NCBI GenBank assembly: GCA_037783545.1
Contig: JBBELK010000376.1
Span: 1,054,001-1,118,000 of the forward strand
Reading direction: 5' to 3'
DNA from: Henricia sp. BOLD:AAB3569
Lineage: Eukaryota; Echinodermata; Asteroidea; Spinulosida; Echinasteridae
Length of the DNA: 64,000 nucleotides
Shown in pieces: positions 36,501-51,021 of this stretch (the first letter of the stretch is position 1; every line of letters begins with the position of its first letter). The position numbers and the translations under genes were made by a program. Below the pieces are notes generated by a model. That model did not search any database. It was not told where the DNA came from and saw nothing but the letters and a program-made list of their open reading frames with translations.

Positions 36501-39500
36501 AAAGAGTCCCCGCTAATAAAACACATCGAATACAGCCTCGCCCGAGAAGACAGCATTCAGACCAAGATATTTCGGTAAACAGACTATTTTGCAGTTGGCT
36601 ACCGGTACAATTCACCGCGCGATGGCGCACTTTCGCTGCATAGCATACATGCAAATTCTTCACGGATTCACACAATATCATAGCCCTTGGACAAGGCTAC
36701 CTTCCTCCATGCATGGTTCAAGAAACTAACGCTTGACAATAATTTTTTCTTGCCACAAAAATTATTTTTAAAAAATGCAACACTCATTGGCCCCTTAAAT
36801 ACATGTAAACGGGTAAGAATGTGTACGGTATACTGTGTCTGTTGAGGAAAAATCTCACTCAGTTATAAAATTATTTCGCCCGAGGTGGTACCATTACCGG
36901 TAGCCTGTTGTGTGTGACAACCTTTGCACTAGTAGCTAGCACTGCAAAATCTTCACATTCAAGGTGCAGTTTAGAATGTACCGGTACTATCTCTGTTGTT
37001 GCACGCCTGAATGCCTAGTCTGGTTGCTTTTTGCCATTCTCTCCTACAGTGAAATTGATATGATTCTGTACAGTTTCACACCACTACATACATGTACATG
37101 TACGTAGTGTAGCATCAAACATTTAGTCCGGTCAAGTGGGTACTACCGTAAGTGTGCATGTGAAAGGAGGTACGTCAGTACGCTACATGTACATGTATGT
37201 AGATACTATTCACATGAAGTGTGGAAATAAAGGCTATAATTTTCAAGTGAATTTTACTCTCCACACCAGGGGCAAAATTTATGTGACAAAATCTCCAACC
37301 AAGGGTGCACGTTTGCTCCAATACATGTATGTGCTGACAATCTGATTTAAAATCCCAACAGCGTCGCTTTGGCGGAGGGGAGCCTGAGGGGGACGCGTGC
37401 TTCCCTCTTATGCTCCTAAATTAGATCAGGTTGTCACGATTGTAGCGTGGTTAGCTGCTTTGTGTGCTTCCTTGCAAGGTGTTGTGCTACCCCTTGGCTC
37501 CCCACTTTGAAATGTCTAGTGATGCCGCTGCAAAATCCCCACCCTAGCGCATGAAAAATGTGACAAAAGAGTGAGCTACGCAACAATTGCAACCATTTTC
37601 AAAGGTAATGTGCAGGGCCAGACCTTACATATGTACGCACTATGGTGTGGGTCGGAAATTCTTCCACAAAGATGATGGCGTGTTGCTAGTCCAGCATGAG
37701 CATCGTCAAGCTTTGCATCATACGGTATATGAATGATTGTATTGCGACCGAAGCATTATCTTCAAAGGGCTAAGTTAATGACGATGAAATCGATGCGCTA
37801 TTTTTTCCTAAGTGGGGATACACCAAAATCAAATCTAACCGCCGGTTGGGAAATTGCCAGGTTCAACCCTACCGGGGGTATATCCAAAAGGTGGATTTAA
37901 AATGGCAAATCCGGGCCCCTGGTCTGATCCACTTTTTCCCTAAATTTGGGTAGCATTTACACTTGCTGTTGAATCTTGCCTTAAATTGCCTATTTAAAAA
38001 AAAATAATGCTGTAACGAAGTCCGCAAGTTCGGGTTCGGTTCGGCAAAAGTTCGGTAATTTCTCCTGGAACATTTGTTCTGTTCGGGTTCGGCAAGTATT
38101 GTCGGCTGTGTGGGTTCCGGTTGAAAGTGATCATGCACGTGCAGCTACATGTACTTTATAAATTAGGGCCTATTTATTTTTAATTTATCTTCAAACTCGC
38201 TCTTTTACACAATTTATTTTTCTGACGATTGTTTGTAGTACCTGCAAGTATCGGTGTGTTTCTGTAAGACATGTAAGAGGGCTTATTGATTTCCCTCAAA
38301 ATGCTTTTCACAATGTGCGAAAAATTCTGTCCCGATACGCCATTTTCACAATGCAAATGTATGCCACTCCGTTAGAGGGCATTTTCAATCAAACAGTTCC
38401 GATCAATATCGACAGTTATTATCAGCACATCGTGCATATACTGCGCGGTAACTCTATGGCTTTGGCACGTTGCGGCGATGGAGCCAATACAATATTTGAT
38501 CAGCACCGATCGAGCGATGTTTGTGTAGATATCGATTATGAAGTCACGTTAAAATACGTAAGATGTGAAATTCAAAGTGAAACACTCCCGAACTGAGTGA
38601 AATGTTCGGTTTGGTTCGGTTCGGAAGTGCCAAGTTCGGTAAAATCCCGTTCGGTTCGTATGTTCGGTTCGTATGTTCGGTTACAGCATTACCCAGGTCT
38701 GATCCAGCAAAGTCAAATCAAGTGTAATGTTCCGTAGACACATGTGAGGTGTGATTACCCACGTGACGTCTGTCAGTTGTGCGACTTGAACCGGTCTCCG
38801 CCTGGTCGTGGGTACTTTAAGTGATGTCAGCCTAACAGTCACACTGCATAATTTGCAGGAAAATATTACTTTGATCGCCAACAGGGGATCTAGACCCGAG
38901 AAAGAGCCCTTTACCGTATACATAATGCTGCTGTTTCAGAAATTGGGTCAAAGAAACTGGCAAAATCAGTGGAGGCCTTCAACATGTCACAATTATTCTA
39001 CAGTACACTGTACGTATACATGTACATACTAGCATACTTTTTAATACATTTAATGTAATTCATCAAATTGCTTGCAAATCTTTCTCTAAACTTGCCAATA
39101 ACACCAAGCTTATTTCTCTAAAGATAACTTGATTTGTTAGGTGGATGCTTGACAAATTTTGAGTTATAGTACAAATTGATGCATGCTTGTGTTTACATCT
39201 CGAGCACAATATTGAATTTGACTCTTCATCTTGAAGACACAACAAGCTGCAGGTGCAGTGTACAAGTGTAATCAGCTAAAAATCTGGGTTGTCATGATTG
39301 TTTACATACCCAGACACATCTGGTCTCTTTCAAGCCCAACTCCCTGAACAAAGGATTTAGCATGGTTTGTTTAGATATTGTTTTGACCTAAGATGACCCC
39401 TTTCTTGATCAAGTTGACAGGCGTTTACTTCAGTACTAATTTGTCATCCAGGCCTTGATTTAATGACATGTAGGTGTTCAAAGGGACACTAGATTTGAAA

Positions 39501-42500
39501 GGCATCATTACAATTCTGTTTTTAAAAAAGGGCACCATGGCAATTCATTCAATTGGACAATTCTTTTGACCATCTTTTCGCACCTTGTGTCACTTTTGGG
39601 CCAGTTTTATTGTCCCAAATACCCAATCTTCGGCAGATTTTATCTTTAGGGTGGATTCATCACACATGTTTGACGCTCTTTATCTCATGAAAACATGGCG
39701 TGGAGGGATTTTGGTGTGAACAGATGGACTGAAAACCACGGAATCAACTTGGTTTTCAACCATTCTTGTGATTCCGTGATTTTCAGTTTGTCAGTTCACA
39801 CTAGACTCCATCTGCGCTGAGTTTTTGTTAGCACGACCCATGTTGAAATTTACAGAATATGTAAAAAAGATTCAGTATGAATCCACCTACATGTACCGTA
39901 TTTGGGTAGGTCATTTACAAAAAAATAAATCGTTCACTTTGAGCTAACAGTAATATTCTGTTTCACACAGAATTACATGCCAAAACATGTTCAAGTAAAC
40001 AATCTGAAACTGACACGTGTCTGCCTGTGTTTACTACATGTACCGGTACGTATACGCATACCGGTATTTGTACCATGGTTTTACATTGTACCGTACGTAC
40101 AGGGCATGAATTCCAGGACTGCAATCGGCAATGATGCCAATTGTGCCTCTTGTAAAATTGAAAAATGCCTTGCCCTTTAAAACTGCCTGATGTACAATGT
40201 ATGGTAGGTTTGAGGCAATATCTTTGCAGTGCCCTCTTTTACTATAGGCATTTTTCCTTTGGTCCATTTTTTATCCGTCTTGCGTTTTTCATCCATTTGC
40301 GTAGGGTTTTGTCTGAATCGCTCCATAGAATGTAACAGACGGACGAGCGCAGCGCAAATGCAACGCACGCAAAACGGATGAAAAACGGACCTAAGGAAAG
40401 GCCCCTTAATACGTTTAAGCCATACATCATGTACATGTACTATGTACTCATTCAACCATGCCAACTGCCAAACAATTTATTTAGAGCCATTAATTTCAAA
40501 ATGGTAATTATACTACGTGTACCGGCAGTGAAGCTGCCCTTTCAACTATACACAGTCATGATCGTACTTTTTTTTAAAATATAATTTACTGAAACACAAT
40601 TGGCATAATTTACATAATAAAACACATGTACTTTTGTCATGCACTTGGCAAAAAGGAACTGGCATCACAAATTATGGACCTAGGGCTATATTGGATGTGT
40701 ATTGCATAGAGTCGTCACAAAGACCTATGAAACAGACGGTGTTGGTTTACATCATGGAGGAAGAAACAAATACATGTAGCACATTGTTACATGTACTGGT
40801 ACTAGTACATGTACATGTACATGTACATGTAGGTCTACGTAAATGTACATACATGTATACGTACATGCACTAAGATTCTATAAGTTTATTCCCTTAATAT
40901 GACTAGTGCATTTACTAGTTCTCTTTTGTGAAGTCCACACAAAGAAACCTTGGCAAGGAATTTGTGAATGAAAATAGAAGGCATCAAACAGTTCAAGGAC
41001 TTCTGAGAATCAACTTAAAGGGCCATGACATGCTAAACAACTTTTTGCCTAATCTTTGCTTCATATGATGGATTACTTGTTCAGCAAGACATGCTATTGT
41101 TCGTTTGGATGTAAAATCAATAAAAGGTAGCCTTTTCAACTTGGAAGATTTCAATGCAATAAACCACAGACAGAGGGCGCTTAAGAAAAAAACATAAGAC
41201 GTCAAGTTGGACTTGTGGCAAATTACTGCAATTTTCTCCCCCAGTTTCGTCATGGCTTACAACAGGAAACATGTAAAGAAAACTCAAACAGTCATGGATT
41301 GTGATTTTCCTGTGTTTGCCTCTTGTGACATCATGACCTTGGTCATGAATATGCATATTTTCATTAGCATAAAAACTAAAAACCTTTGTTTTAACCCCAA
41401 AAACAAGCTCCAAATAGGATTTTTATGAATGTAACCAAGTATATTGGTTATATATATTTTATTGATACAATTCCAAAAAAAGTGGCCCTTTAAAGGTTAT
41501 AGTATATCATTTGCAGATGAAACACTTTTTTTTACGAATTCCTGGAAGTGGAACAGCATTACATACTACAATGTAATACATACATGTACATGTACATGTA
41601 CCAGTACATGTACAAAATGTGTATATGTATCTAAAGAAGAATGTACATTTTATTATTAAAGGTACATGTACACCCAGGTGTGAACTCACTGACAATCGCG
41701 GACGTCCCTTTGTTCCTCTTTTGTTTGGACATACACTGTAGTCTATTTTTCCTTACTCTCGTTGGTTTTGTACAGGAGCGAATCGCGGACGTTCGCTTGC
41801 CAATCGCGGACGATATTGTTCTCTTTGTTAGACCTCCCTAAAACGTCCACGATTGTTTGGGAGAACAAGCGCATGTATACATGTACATGTTTTTTATGTA
41901 CCATTTCACAAAACAAAAAAATCATGTCGTGTTTGTTTCCATTGCTATGAACAGTTTTACACGTACAGTACATGTGTACTTATACATGTAGGTTTTTTTC
42001 TTGTCATTTCATGAAGTAAAATTTTAAATCACTGCAAATGTCTCTAATGGCCTTTAATTATAAAACGAAATTTTCACATTTTGATTTTTACCAACTCGTC
42101 TCTGAGGAAAATTGTTTTATTTTGTTGCTTGGTACACCTACATGTACATACATTTGTATGCATTGTGCAGTGGTGGAAAGAAAAGGTTTGGTCCTGAAGA
42201 AATACACATGTACATACATGCATGTAGTACTTGCAAAGGATATATTTAGGCTGCACATTTTATTCTACATGTACATGTACAGTCTTAACATTGTGCAGGC
42301 TAGAATACTGTGTGTGTACCGACATTGAATGTGTATCATACATTTGTACCAGTACACGCACATCTACCTTTGCAGTCAATTTCTAAGGGTCCTTTATACA
42401 TGTACCGGTACCGGTAGGCCATGATGCCATGTCTTTTCGCCAAGTTTGCTATTGATCTGTCTTTGAAAAGTCCAAAGTTCCCAATTGACCATTCACACTG

Positions 42501-45500
42501 CGCCCCAGACCATAACGACCTCAACAGGTTATAAATAGCAGCAATGCAGAAAATACATGTAGCAACTGCAACACACATCAAGGCAGTGTTGATTTGCATA
42601 CTGTACACCATGAATGCGTTACTGTGTACTGCATGCACTCATGGAGGAAGAAAATAGCAAATTATTTTTATAATTACTGGTATATTGTTCAGACCTACCG
42701 TACTTGTCGTCTAGGGAAAAACCAGTGATGGTCATTTTAACCACCGAGTGCTTCTAGAAATTTGGGTAATGACTGTCAGAAAAATAAAAATATTGGATTT
42801 TCTTACACTGGGTGAAAAACAATTTCCATTTTATAATTAGTTGGGACATCTGGAGCAATTCCGTAACCGTGCAGAGCGAATTCGGTTTGTTTTTCAGTAG
42901 ATTTGTCTTAAGCTATAAAAGTTCAACCTTTAACAATATAGTGGGTGTGTCCCTCACAACAGTGTGGTGTAGGCGGAATCTGTGAGATCTGGGCGGAATC
43001 TCTGAGAGCTCAAAATCTAAAATGGCCACCGTCTCCAATTTTCCCAATCCAAATCCTAATGCCAGTCCCAGTCCCACCGGATATGACAACCCACCCATCC
43101 CAAATCCCAATCTCATGGGATATATGACAACTCGAACACCCCAATCCCAATCCAAATCCCACCGGATATGACCCCCATATATATATACACCCCAAATCCC
43201 AATCCCACTGGATATCACAACCCACCTCTGTACATGTATCATCCCCAAATCCCAATCCTACATGTACATGTCCCAATCCCACTATAACCACCTACATGTA
43301 CATGTATGTGTATGTACCAACTCTCAATCCAAAACATTTACGTCGAGCCTGCGTCAAGTAAAAGGGCAAACAAACCCGTACCGGTATTAAAGATACATGC
43401 AGTCCGTGCGTTTTGGGTGTGGCACCTCGAAAAATAAAAAGTTTTTTGAATTAATTTTCTAAAAACATAAAAGTTATTCGCTTTCAAATTAAAATCAACG
43501 GGAAAAAAATTGACCAACGTTTAGTTATTGAACAATTTCTGTCGAATTATTGGCGGTCCACCAATAATTCAAGGCATAGACTTGCCCAAGTCTGACCTCC
43601 CGTGCTCGGTCTGCAGCTCACAGTGCGCCCTCCGGACCGGTGGCCTGTCCACAATCTGTTTTCTTCTGTTTCCTCTGTCTCAAAAAGTCTTTCAAGACAG
43701 AAGAAAAGAGATTTTACAGTCCAGAGGCTGCCTTCACCGCACCAGAGACCAAACATGGGAGGTCAGACCTGGGCAAGTCTAGACAAGGCGCAAAAACGGC
43801 CAGGTAAAAACAGCGTTTTTTACAGGGTTGCCGGTGTCTAAAATACAAAGTATGATGTTTTGTCGTTAAAATAAAGTAAATGCTTTAAAATCAAATTTGC
43901 TGAGAACCACGGAATATCTTCAACAAGTGTTTTCGCTACTTTTATTTTCTGTACACAGGGAGGACACTGAGGGGCAAGGCTTTCTACAATGTACATGGGA
44001 ATGTGTACTGCGAAGAAGACTATCTGGTAAAGGCCATTGTTGTAAATTAAAATCTACTCCTCTGTTGATTACAGTTGGAAATGTGACAAAACATCCTTTC
44101 AGTTTCACTCTGCAAAATTTGAAACTGCCATGTTTAAAAAGAATATGGGTAATTCCCAAAATTAGGGGTCCCAAACGTTTGGTGTCCCAGTTACATGTAC
44201 ATGTATGTACGACACCCTGTGCATCACAAATCGCCACTGTGATCACAGATTCTCAGTAATATACTGTGGCTTGTGATTAAAAGTTACGGCACCAACTTCT
44301 TGAATATTTTGTTCTGTGATTACTGACAAATATTAAAAACAAAAGACCATAATTTGTTCCATTATATTGAATAGGAATTTGGTTTTGCTGGGTTACCTAC
44401 ATGTACGCCAATGAAAATTAGTTGTACCAGTAGAATGAGTTTGCATTAACCTTGGGGCCTTATCCACACATAAACGTTAAATTTAAGTGCCATTTATAGA
44501 AATAAAAATACATGTAAATATTTTCTACTGGAAAACCTCTTTCAATCCCTAAACACACTTGAAAATCTTATGTCACACTTTTGGACCCCTAATTTTGGGA
44601 ATTACCCATACACAAGTATACATGTACATGTAGACAATTCCTATAAGTGTTCACCATTCTTTAAAAAAGATAACACGTTAGTATCGCAAACACACGAATT
44701 CACTTCTGATACTCCTAATGCAATAATTATAGTGTATTCAAATGAAAATGTTTATTTGCACACTGTTCATCTACCAGCATTTTTTTCCAATAACTCTTTG
44801 TGTTTGTTTATATAGTATTCTGGATTCCAGCAAACGGCTGAAAAATGTGCAGTATGTGGCCACCTCATTATGGACACGGTGAGTATTTATAAACGCACGT
44901 GGACACCATGTTGTAGCATGTACACACGCGTACATAAGTATGTACACGTGTTTGAAGCATACGTATGTACCTTTTCACCCCTTATAAACAAATATGTGAG
45001 CCCAGAACCCAGCGTAATTGTAACCGGCACTGCCGCAAGCTCTGGGCGGTAAAGGGGAGGCTACAATTTACCAATTAGGATGCCCACCATAAAAATTGAT
45101 TTTTGCATATATACATGTATATAAAAAAATACCCGGTACATGTACGTGTACATATGCTGCATGCTAGCATATTTTGTTTAATGCAGATTTGGGGGAAGGG
45201 GTGCACCAATTAGCCTTTTGCGTGTAACATTTGCATAAAGTTGGCACCCCGAAATCTTCACTTTCAAAACGTAATACACTGTTGTTGCTACATGTACTTG
45301 GTGCACGCCATTGCCTAGCAACGAACAGTCTGGTTGTTGTCTCCCATTCTCTCCTACATGTACAGTGAACACGGTGTTGATTCTGTACCGGTACTTCACA
45401 TGTACTACATACGGTAGCAACAACAAATTTAGTCTGGTCAAGTGGATACTAAGTGTGCATACGTGTGAAAGGAAGTACGTCGGTACAGCAGATGCTATTC

Positions 45501-48500
45501 ATGTGAAACATGCAAAAGGCTAATCATTATTTGCGAAGAGGAGCCCAGATTGACCCCTTGGACACCCTCCTCATCAATGGACATGGTTCTGACCATGCAA
45601 TTTTTTCCCTCCAAAATCAACTCAAATTGCAAATAAAGTCTCAAGTAATTTTCTTCTCCAAGTCAAGTCGCTTAATGTTTTTCCAATTCAAGTCAGTTTG
45701 TTCAAAGTTTCCTAGTAAGTGCTTCTCCCCTTCCCTGCTCCTTGGGCTACTCAAATATTGGGGATTGTATCGTTTTTAAAGATGTTATAGTGTGATAAGA
45801 ATAAAATGTTTTTGTGTAATGGTACCTGTACAGATACTGCAAGCCATGGGTAAGTCCTACCACCCTGGGTGTTTTCGCTGCGTCGTCTGCAACCTTTGCC
45901 TTGACGGAGTTCCCTTCACTATCGACGTGGACCACAAAATCTACTGCGTCAAAGACTACCACAAGTATGTATGGTTTCTTACAGGTCATGTTTGTAATGG
46001 CAGGCAGCAAAATATTTTCAACCTGCTTTGCTATTTTCGAGTGCAGCTCTAGAGGATCTCTTAAGCCCTTTTCACACTGCAGAGCCAATCCCCGGGAAAT
46101 AAATCCCCGGGATATTCCCGGGGATTTTTTACCCCACCAACACCCCAGCAACCGTTCACACTAGACCCATTTGGTAACTCCCGGGGACACTATTTCCCGG
46201 GAATATGCACGGTCATTTCACACTGGCCATCAAACCCCGGGAAATGTGTAAACTGAGGGCGCCCATCAGGAAGTTCCCAAATGAATTGTGGGCGGAAGTC
46301 CACGCTGGGCCACGCATCATGCGGATAAGAAAATAGAAGACTGGTACCTAACCACACGGGACATTATAAATACACGTACACGAGAAGGAAGCTAAACACA
46401 GTCTTGTTCACGACACTTCTTTTATTACAAATTAAAACCATTCATTTTGCTCATATTCTTTAAAATAAAATTATTTGTATAATTTTCAAACGTTATTATT
46501 TGTGTTTTGTACTTAACTGTACATTTATTTACGAAAAATTTGAAAGGTACTGCATCACAATACTAAGCTACCGCGCGAATTACTTGGCGCGCTATTTGTG
46601 ACCCTGTGACCTTTCGAGATTACCCGTGGACGCAAAAAGGTGGGGTAAGTTCAAACCCTGCGACGTTCACACTAGTTGCTTTTCCCCGGGAAAAACGTTA
46701 AACCCCGGGGATTTCTCCTTTAACCCTACTCCCGAGCAGGGGTAAATATTTCCCGGGGAAAAGCTTTTTCCCGGGGATTTCTTTGGTAGTGTGAACAGAC
46801 CGACCGGAATTCCCCGGCAATTTCCCGGGGAATTCCCGGGGAATTCGTCTAGTGTGAAAGGGGCTTTAGTCCATAGGCCTCAGGAGGAAAAGGTACCACT
46901 CGGAGTGACTATTCTCTTATGAACTATCAAGATGTAAAAAATATAAAATTTCCAAGAAAATGTGATAGCCCTTCTCTGAATCGGTAGCAAAAGGTGCTTT
47001 TCTCAATCTTTTTTTCAACTGTAGAATTGAATATTCTCGGACCCTTACTGTAGTTTGCCCAAAACGACGACGGCTGTTTACGATTTATATAAAAAAACAC
47101 CGCGACGGATTCAATGCATTTTATGCGAGTTAACACTTAAATGTACACGGGAAACAGTCGTAATGCTGGACGATCGCTGTGTGTTTGGGAGAAGTTTCTA
47201 TAGGTGAACAGAACTACACTGTATATAAGCAAAGATAGCTGCACAGAGCTCATAAGCAGTGTAGAACGCCTGTCACGTGAAGGCAGCAGCCAACTGCAGT
47301 TGAGATTTTGGATCATATTGGGTCGTGTGGACGAGCATTCATGCATTGCCCACGTCATGTTCCAACTTTCCACATGATGTTGGTCCTTGTTGGCCGACAA
47401 ATGTTGGCTCGTGTAGACATGCCTTAAAGGCCCATTGTATCATTTGCAATGACCCAATTTTGTTTTCAACCTTATTGCTACATGTATCAACCTTACTCAA
47501 AGTGTTGATAGCAATGGTAACAAACACCACATTAATTTGTTTCCGTCAAAAATGGTATTTCATGTTGGAAATTGACAACCAAATGTGGGTTTCTAAAAAA
47601 GTCCCGTGCACTGGACTTTTTTACCGTTTACTTGAACACAAAATCCATATAAATTTTCAAGGTTTTCTAAAGCACTGATGCACCCTCACATGTACCGGTA
47701 TGTAGCTAACATTTCTTCAGGCTAGTTTACCAACATTCTTCCTTATAGATATTTTACACTCTTATTCCATGAATCTGCAAAAAGTTATCTTGCGAATGAT
47801 ACAGAGCCTTTAAGGCCAAACATTGCTTTTGTTTGTGTGTTCACTTGCCTGTTGTGCAATCCTGTACACATACTAAATCTGCTTTAATTACTACCGGTAC
47901 ATTTCTAATGTTTTACGTGTATTGTATCATTAAGATTGTTTTTTGTTTTGTATTACTAACTTATAACCTTTCACTTTTCCCTTTTTGTCATTCACTCCCA
48001 GGAGAAGGTAATAATCTGTCACATAAATTCCTTTCTTAATAATCCTAAAGCCTCGATCCCACTTACATGTATGCGGATTTGATGGCGAATCAACGCGACG
48101 TGAAATTTGTTACAATTCATTGCGGGGTGGCCTCTAGAATGAATTTTATCCGAAACAGAAGAAAAAAGTTATGAAACAGTTACGGCTTTCATGACTTGGT
48201 TGTGAACCAATATAAAACGGTTACGATACCAATGCAAAATGTGACGGAATGTTTATGAAACAGACCGAAAGTGTTACAAATTAACATGACATTTGTGACC
48301 CGCTCTGCAAAAAAGGGTCTTAAGTCGTGCTGGCTAGTATTCTTTTTGCGACCATAAAAGGAAAACCGCGGCAAATCCACGCTCAATAAAATACCAAAAC
48401 ACAATGGAAATTCCTGGCGGTGCCCAGATACCGCCTGGAATGTCCGTGTTTCCCCTGGAATGTCTGCGTTACGCCTGGAATTTCTTTTGTGTTTAGGTAT

Positions 48501-50972
48501 TTTAATGAACGTAGAAATGCCACAGATTTCTTTTTATGGTCGCAAAAAGAATACTAGCCAGCACGACTTAAGACCCTTTTTTTTGGTATGTATTTATGAC
48601 TTTCACGACGCGTACATACAGTACTGTACATGTATGCGCTGCATTTATTACATGTTATTACGATACACAAACTTGTTGTGAACTTAATGTCACTTGGTAA
48701 TGCGCGCGTTCAAATTATAAAAGAGAACCTGTACTTGTATCTTCTTATCATTCTGCGTCAAGTTCATCAACTCTGCTCTTGGCAAGCATGTTGGTTGATG
48801 TGATCTTGTTGCAAACCATAGCGAGAATGAAGATAATACGCTGTGTACGACACATTTGGGATTCATTACAAAACAACATGAGTCAACAGATTCGTTGCTG
48901 AATTCACGTAAGTGGGATCGGGGCTCATCTGTCTTGTGTAAAACTCTGCTGATATGACATACTTGTAAATTCCCACAGGATGTGTAATTGTAATTGTATT
49001 CCAAGTTTAAAAAAAAAAGCAAAATTTATGAAAATTCTTCATATTTACAGTTTTCTGTATCATACATGTACGTATGTCGTACCGGTAGTTCCTGGGGTCG
49101 ATTTCACCAAACTCTTTCTATGTATACTATGTACATGTAAGTTATTATAGTCCATAATTAGACTCACGGTGAACTCTAGTGGTGCGATAAGTGCTGCGAT
49201 GGATTTCACTTAACCCATTGTAAGCACAAAGCGTTCCATTTTTGATTCAGGGAGATTAGCATACTTGTACATGTACCATACATTTTGGATACCTGTAGTC
49301 GTAGTGTCAAAAGCTGTCTGCTGTTCCCTGTTATGAATTCCCTGTTCTGCATTGCTGACGAGCCTGTGCCTTTATGTTGAATATGAGGGGGTTTGATGTG
49401 TTGACATTTATCAATGAATGATAATGAAATTGAATTAAATTTTAATGACATTTGATTAATACATATATGTATGTAAGATGTAACAATCTCACCCAGATAG
49501 AAATAGACTGATATTGCATGTCTTCTTAATACTAAATATTCATTTTCCCCCATTCTTTTCAATGGACTTGCGATAGAAAAAGGTAAATTTCATGCATGTT
49601 CAAACAATGTATTTAATTTTTGCCAAAGTGTGGTGTTAACTACCGGTACATGTAGACAGTGCAAAGTTGTACTACATGTACATACATGTACATACATCCG
49701 GTATACATTTGAAACTCTTTATTGTTCGCAAGATGTTCACTTCATATTTGTGGGTTTACGGTATTTGTAGGTGCTGGGCATCTTTCCCCAATTGCTGAAG
49801 CATGCTTTTGGTCTTTTTGTGTCTGCATGATAAGTCATACTGCATTTGAAAAATCGGCATTGGGTGTAAAATTTGTACATCATGCATATATTTTAACAAA
49901 TGAAAATTCAGTTGCAACATAATCTTTGATTGGGGTGTTGTGCATGTGTGTGATGGTATGGTTTTTAGATTGTCTATTTGTTGTTTATGAACATGGATTT
50001 CAGTGAAGGTAATTTAGTTGGCTGTTTTCCAGGTCCAACACATTACAGTGTATATAGGCCTAAATGGCTCTAACTAGGACTTGCTATCAATAACTTTAGA
50101 CGTGTATTACAACATGATGTAGCTGTGTTGATCATGACAGACTTGAAAATTGAGTCAAGACTTAAGACTCAAATCAAGAATTACTCTTTAAGACTTCAGA
50201 CTTGAATTTAGAGACTTGTTAAATGCTTGAAATTTGAACTTAGAGTTGACTTTGCAGTTTTGATGTGTCAGGTTGGTGTTAATTTTGCAGTAGGGGAGAG
50301 TGGAGTTGGTACATGTACTGTAGTTGGAACATTTTTTACAAAATAGTCTATAAAACACTAACAGAATTTATTAAAGAAAAAACAACTACTTTATAAACAG
50401 GTGGCCTCTTTATAGAGGTTACTTAAGCATTATACCAATGGCTTTCTACTGTACCTTAAAATACTCCAGAACTACATGTAGTTGAGTGAATCTACAGTAT
50501 AAACACATTAGCATAATGCAACATTTCTGAATGGTGAAACAATTACTCGGAAGGTCAAAAAACAAACATTCCTTTCTCATTTTAATAGGGTTGTACGTAG
50601 TACATGTGCTGTGGAAAATGTAGTGGATACATGTATATAGCTGTTGCTAATACCAACATACGTACATGTATGAGTGGCAGGAAGAAAATATCAATGTTTC
50701 AACATACATGTACCCACTGTTCCAACTAACCCCACTCTCCCCTACGTACTTTTTGGCTGATGTATGTGAGTATTTTTATAAACCTGTATACAGGATTTGC
50801 AGTGTCCCAAAATTTTAAATAGCCATTTGACCGGAAAACTTTACTCAAGTGGAAGTTCTATGCCTTTTTTACGAAAAAGATAATGAAATATGAATTTATA
50901 TAACCAGCACAATATGTGATAGAGGGACCACTCCTCCTCTCCCCCTCCCACCCCTCTCCCCCGCCCCCCTCC

Positions 50973-51021
<49 letters not shown>

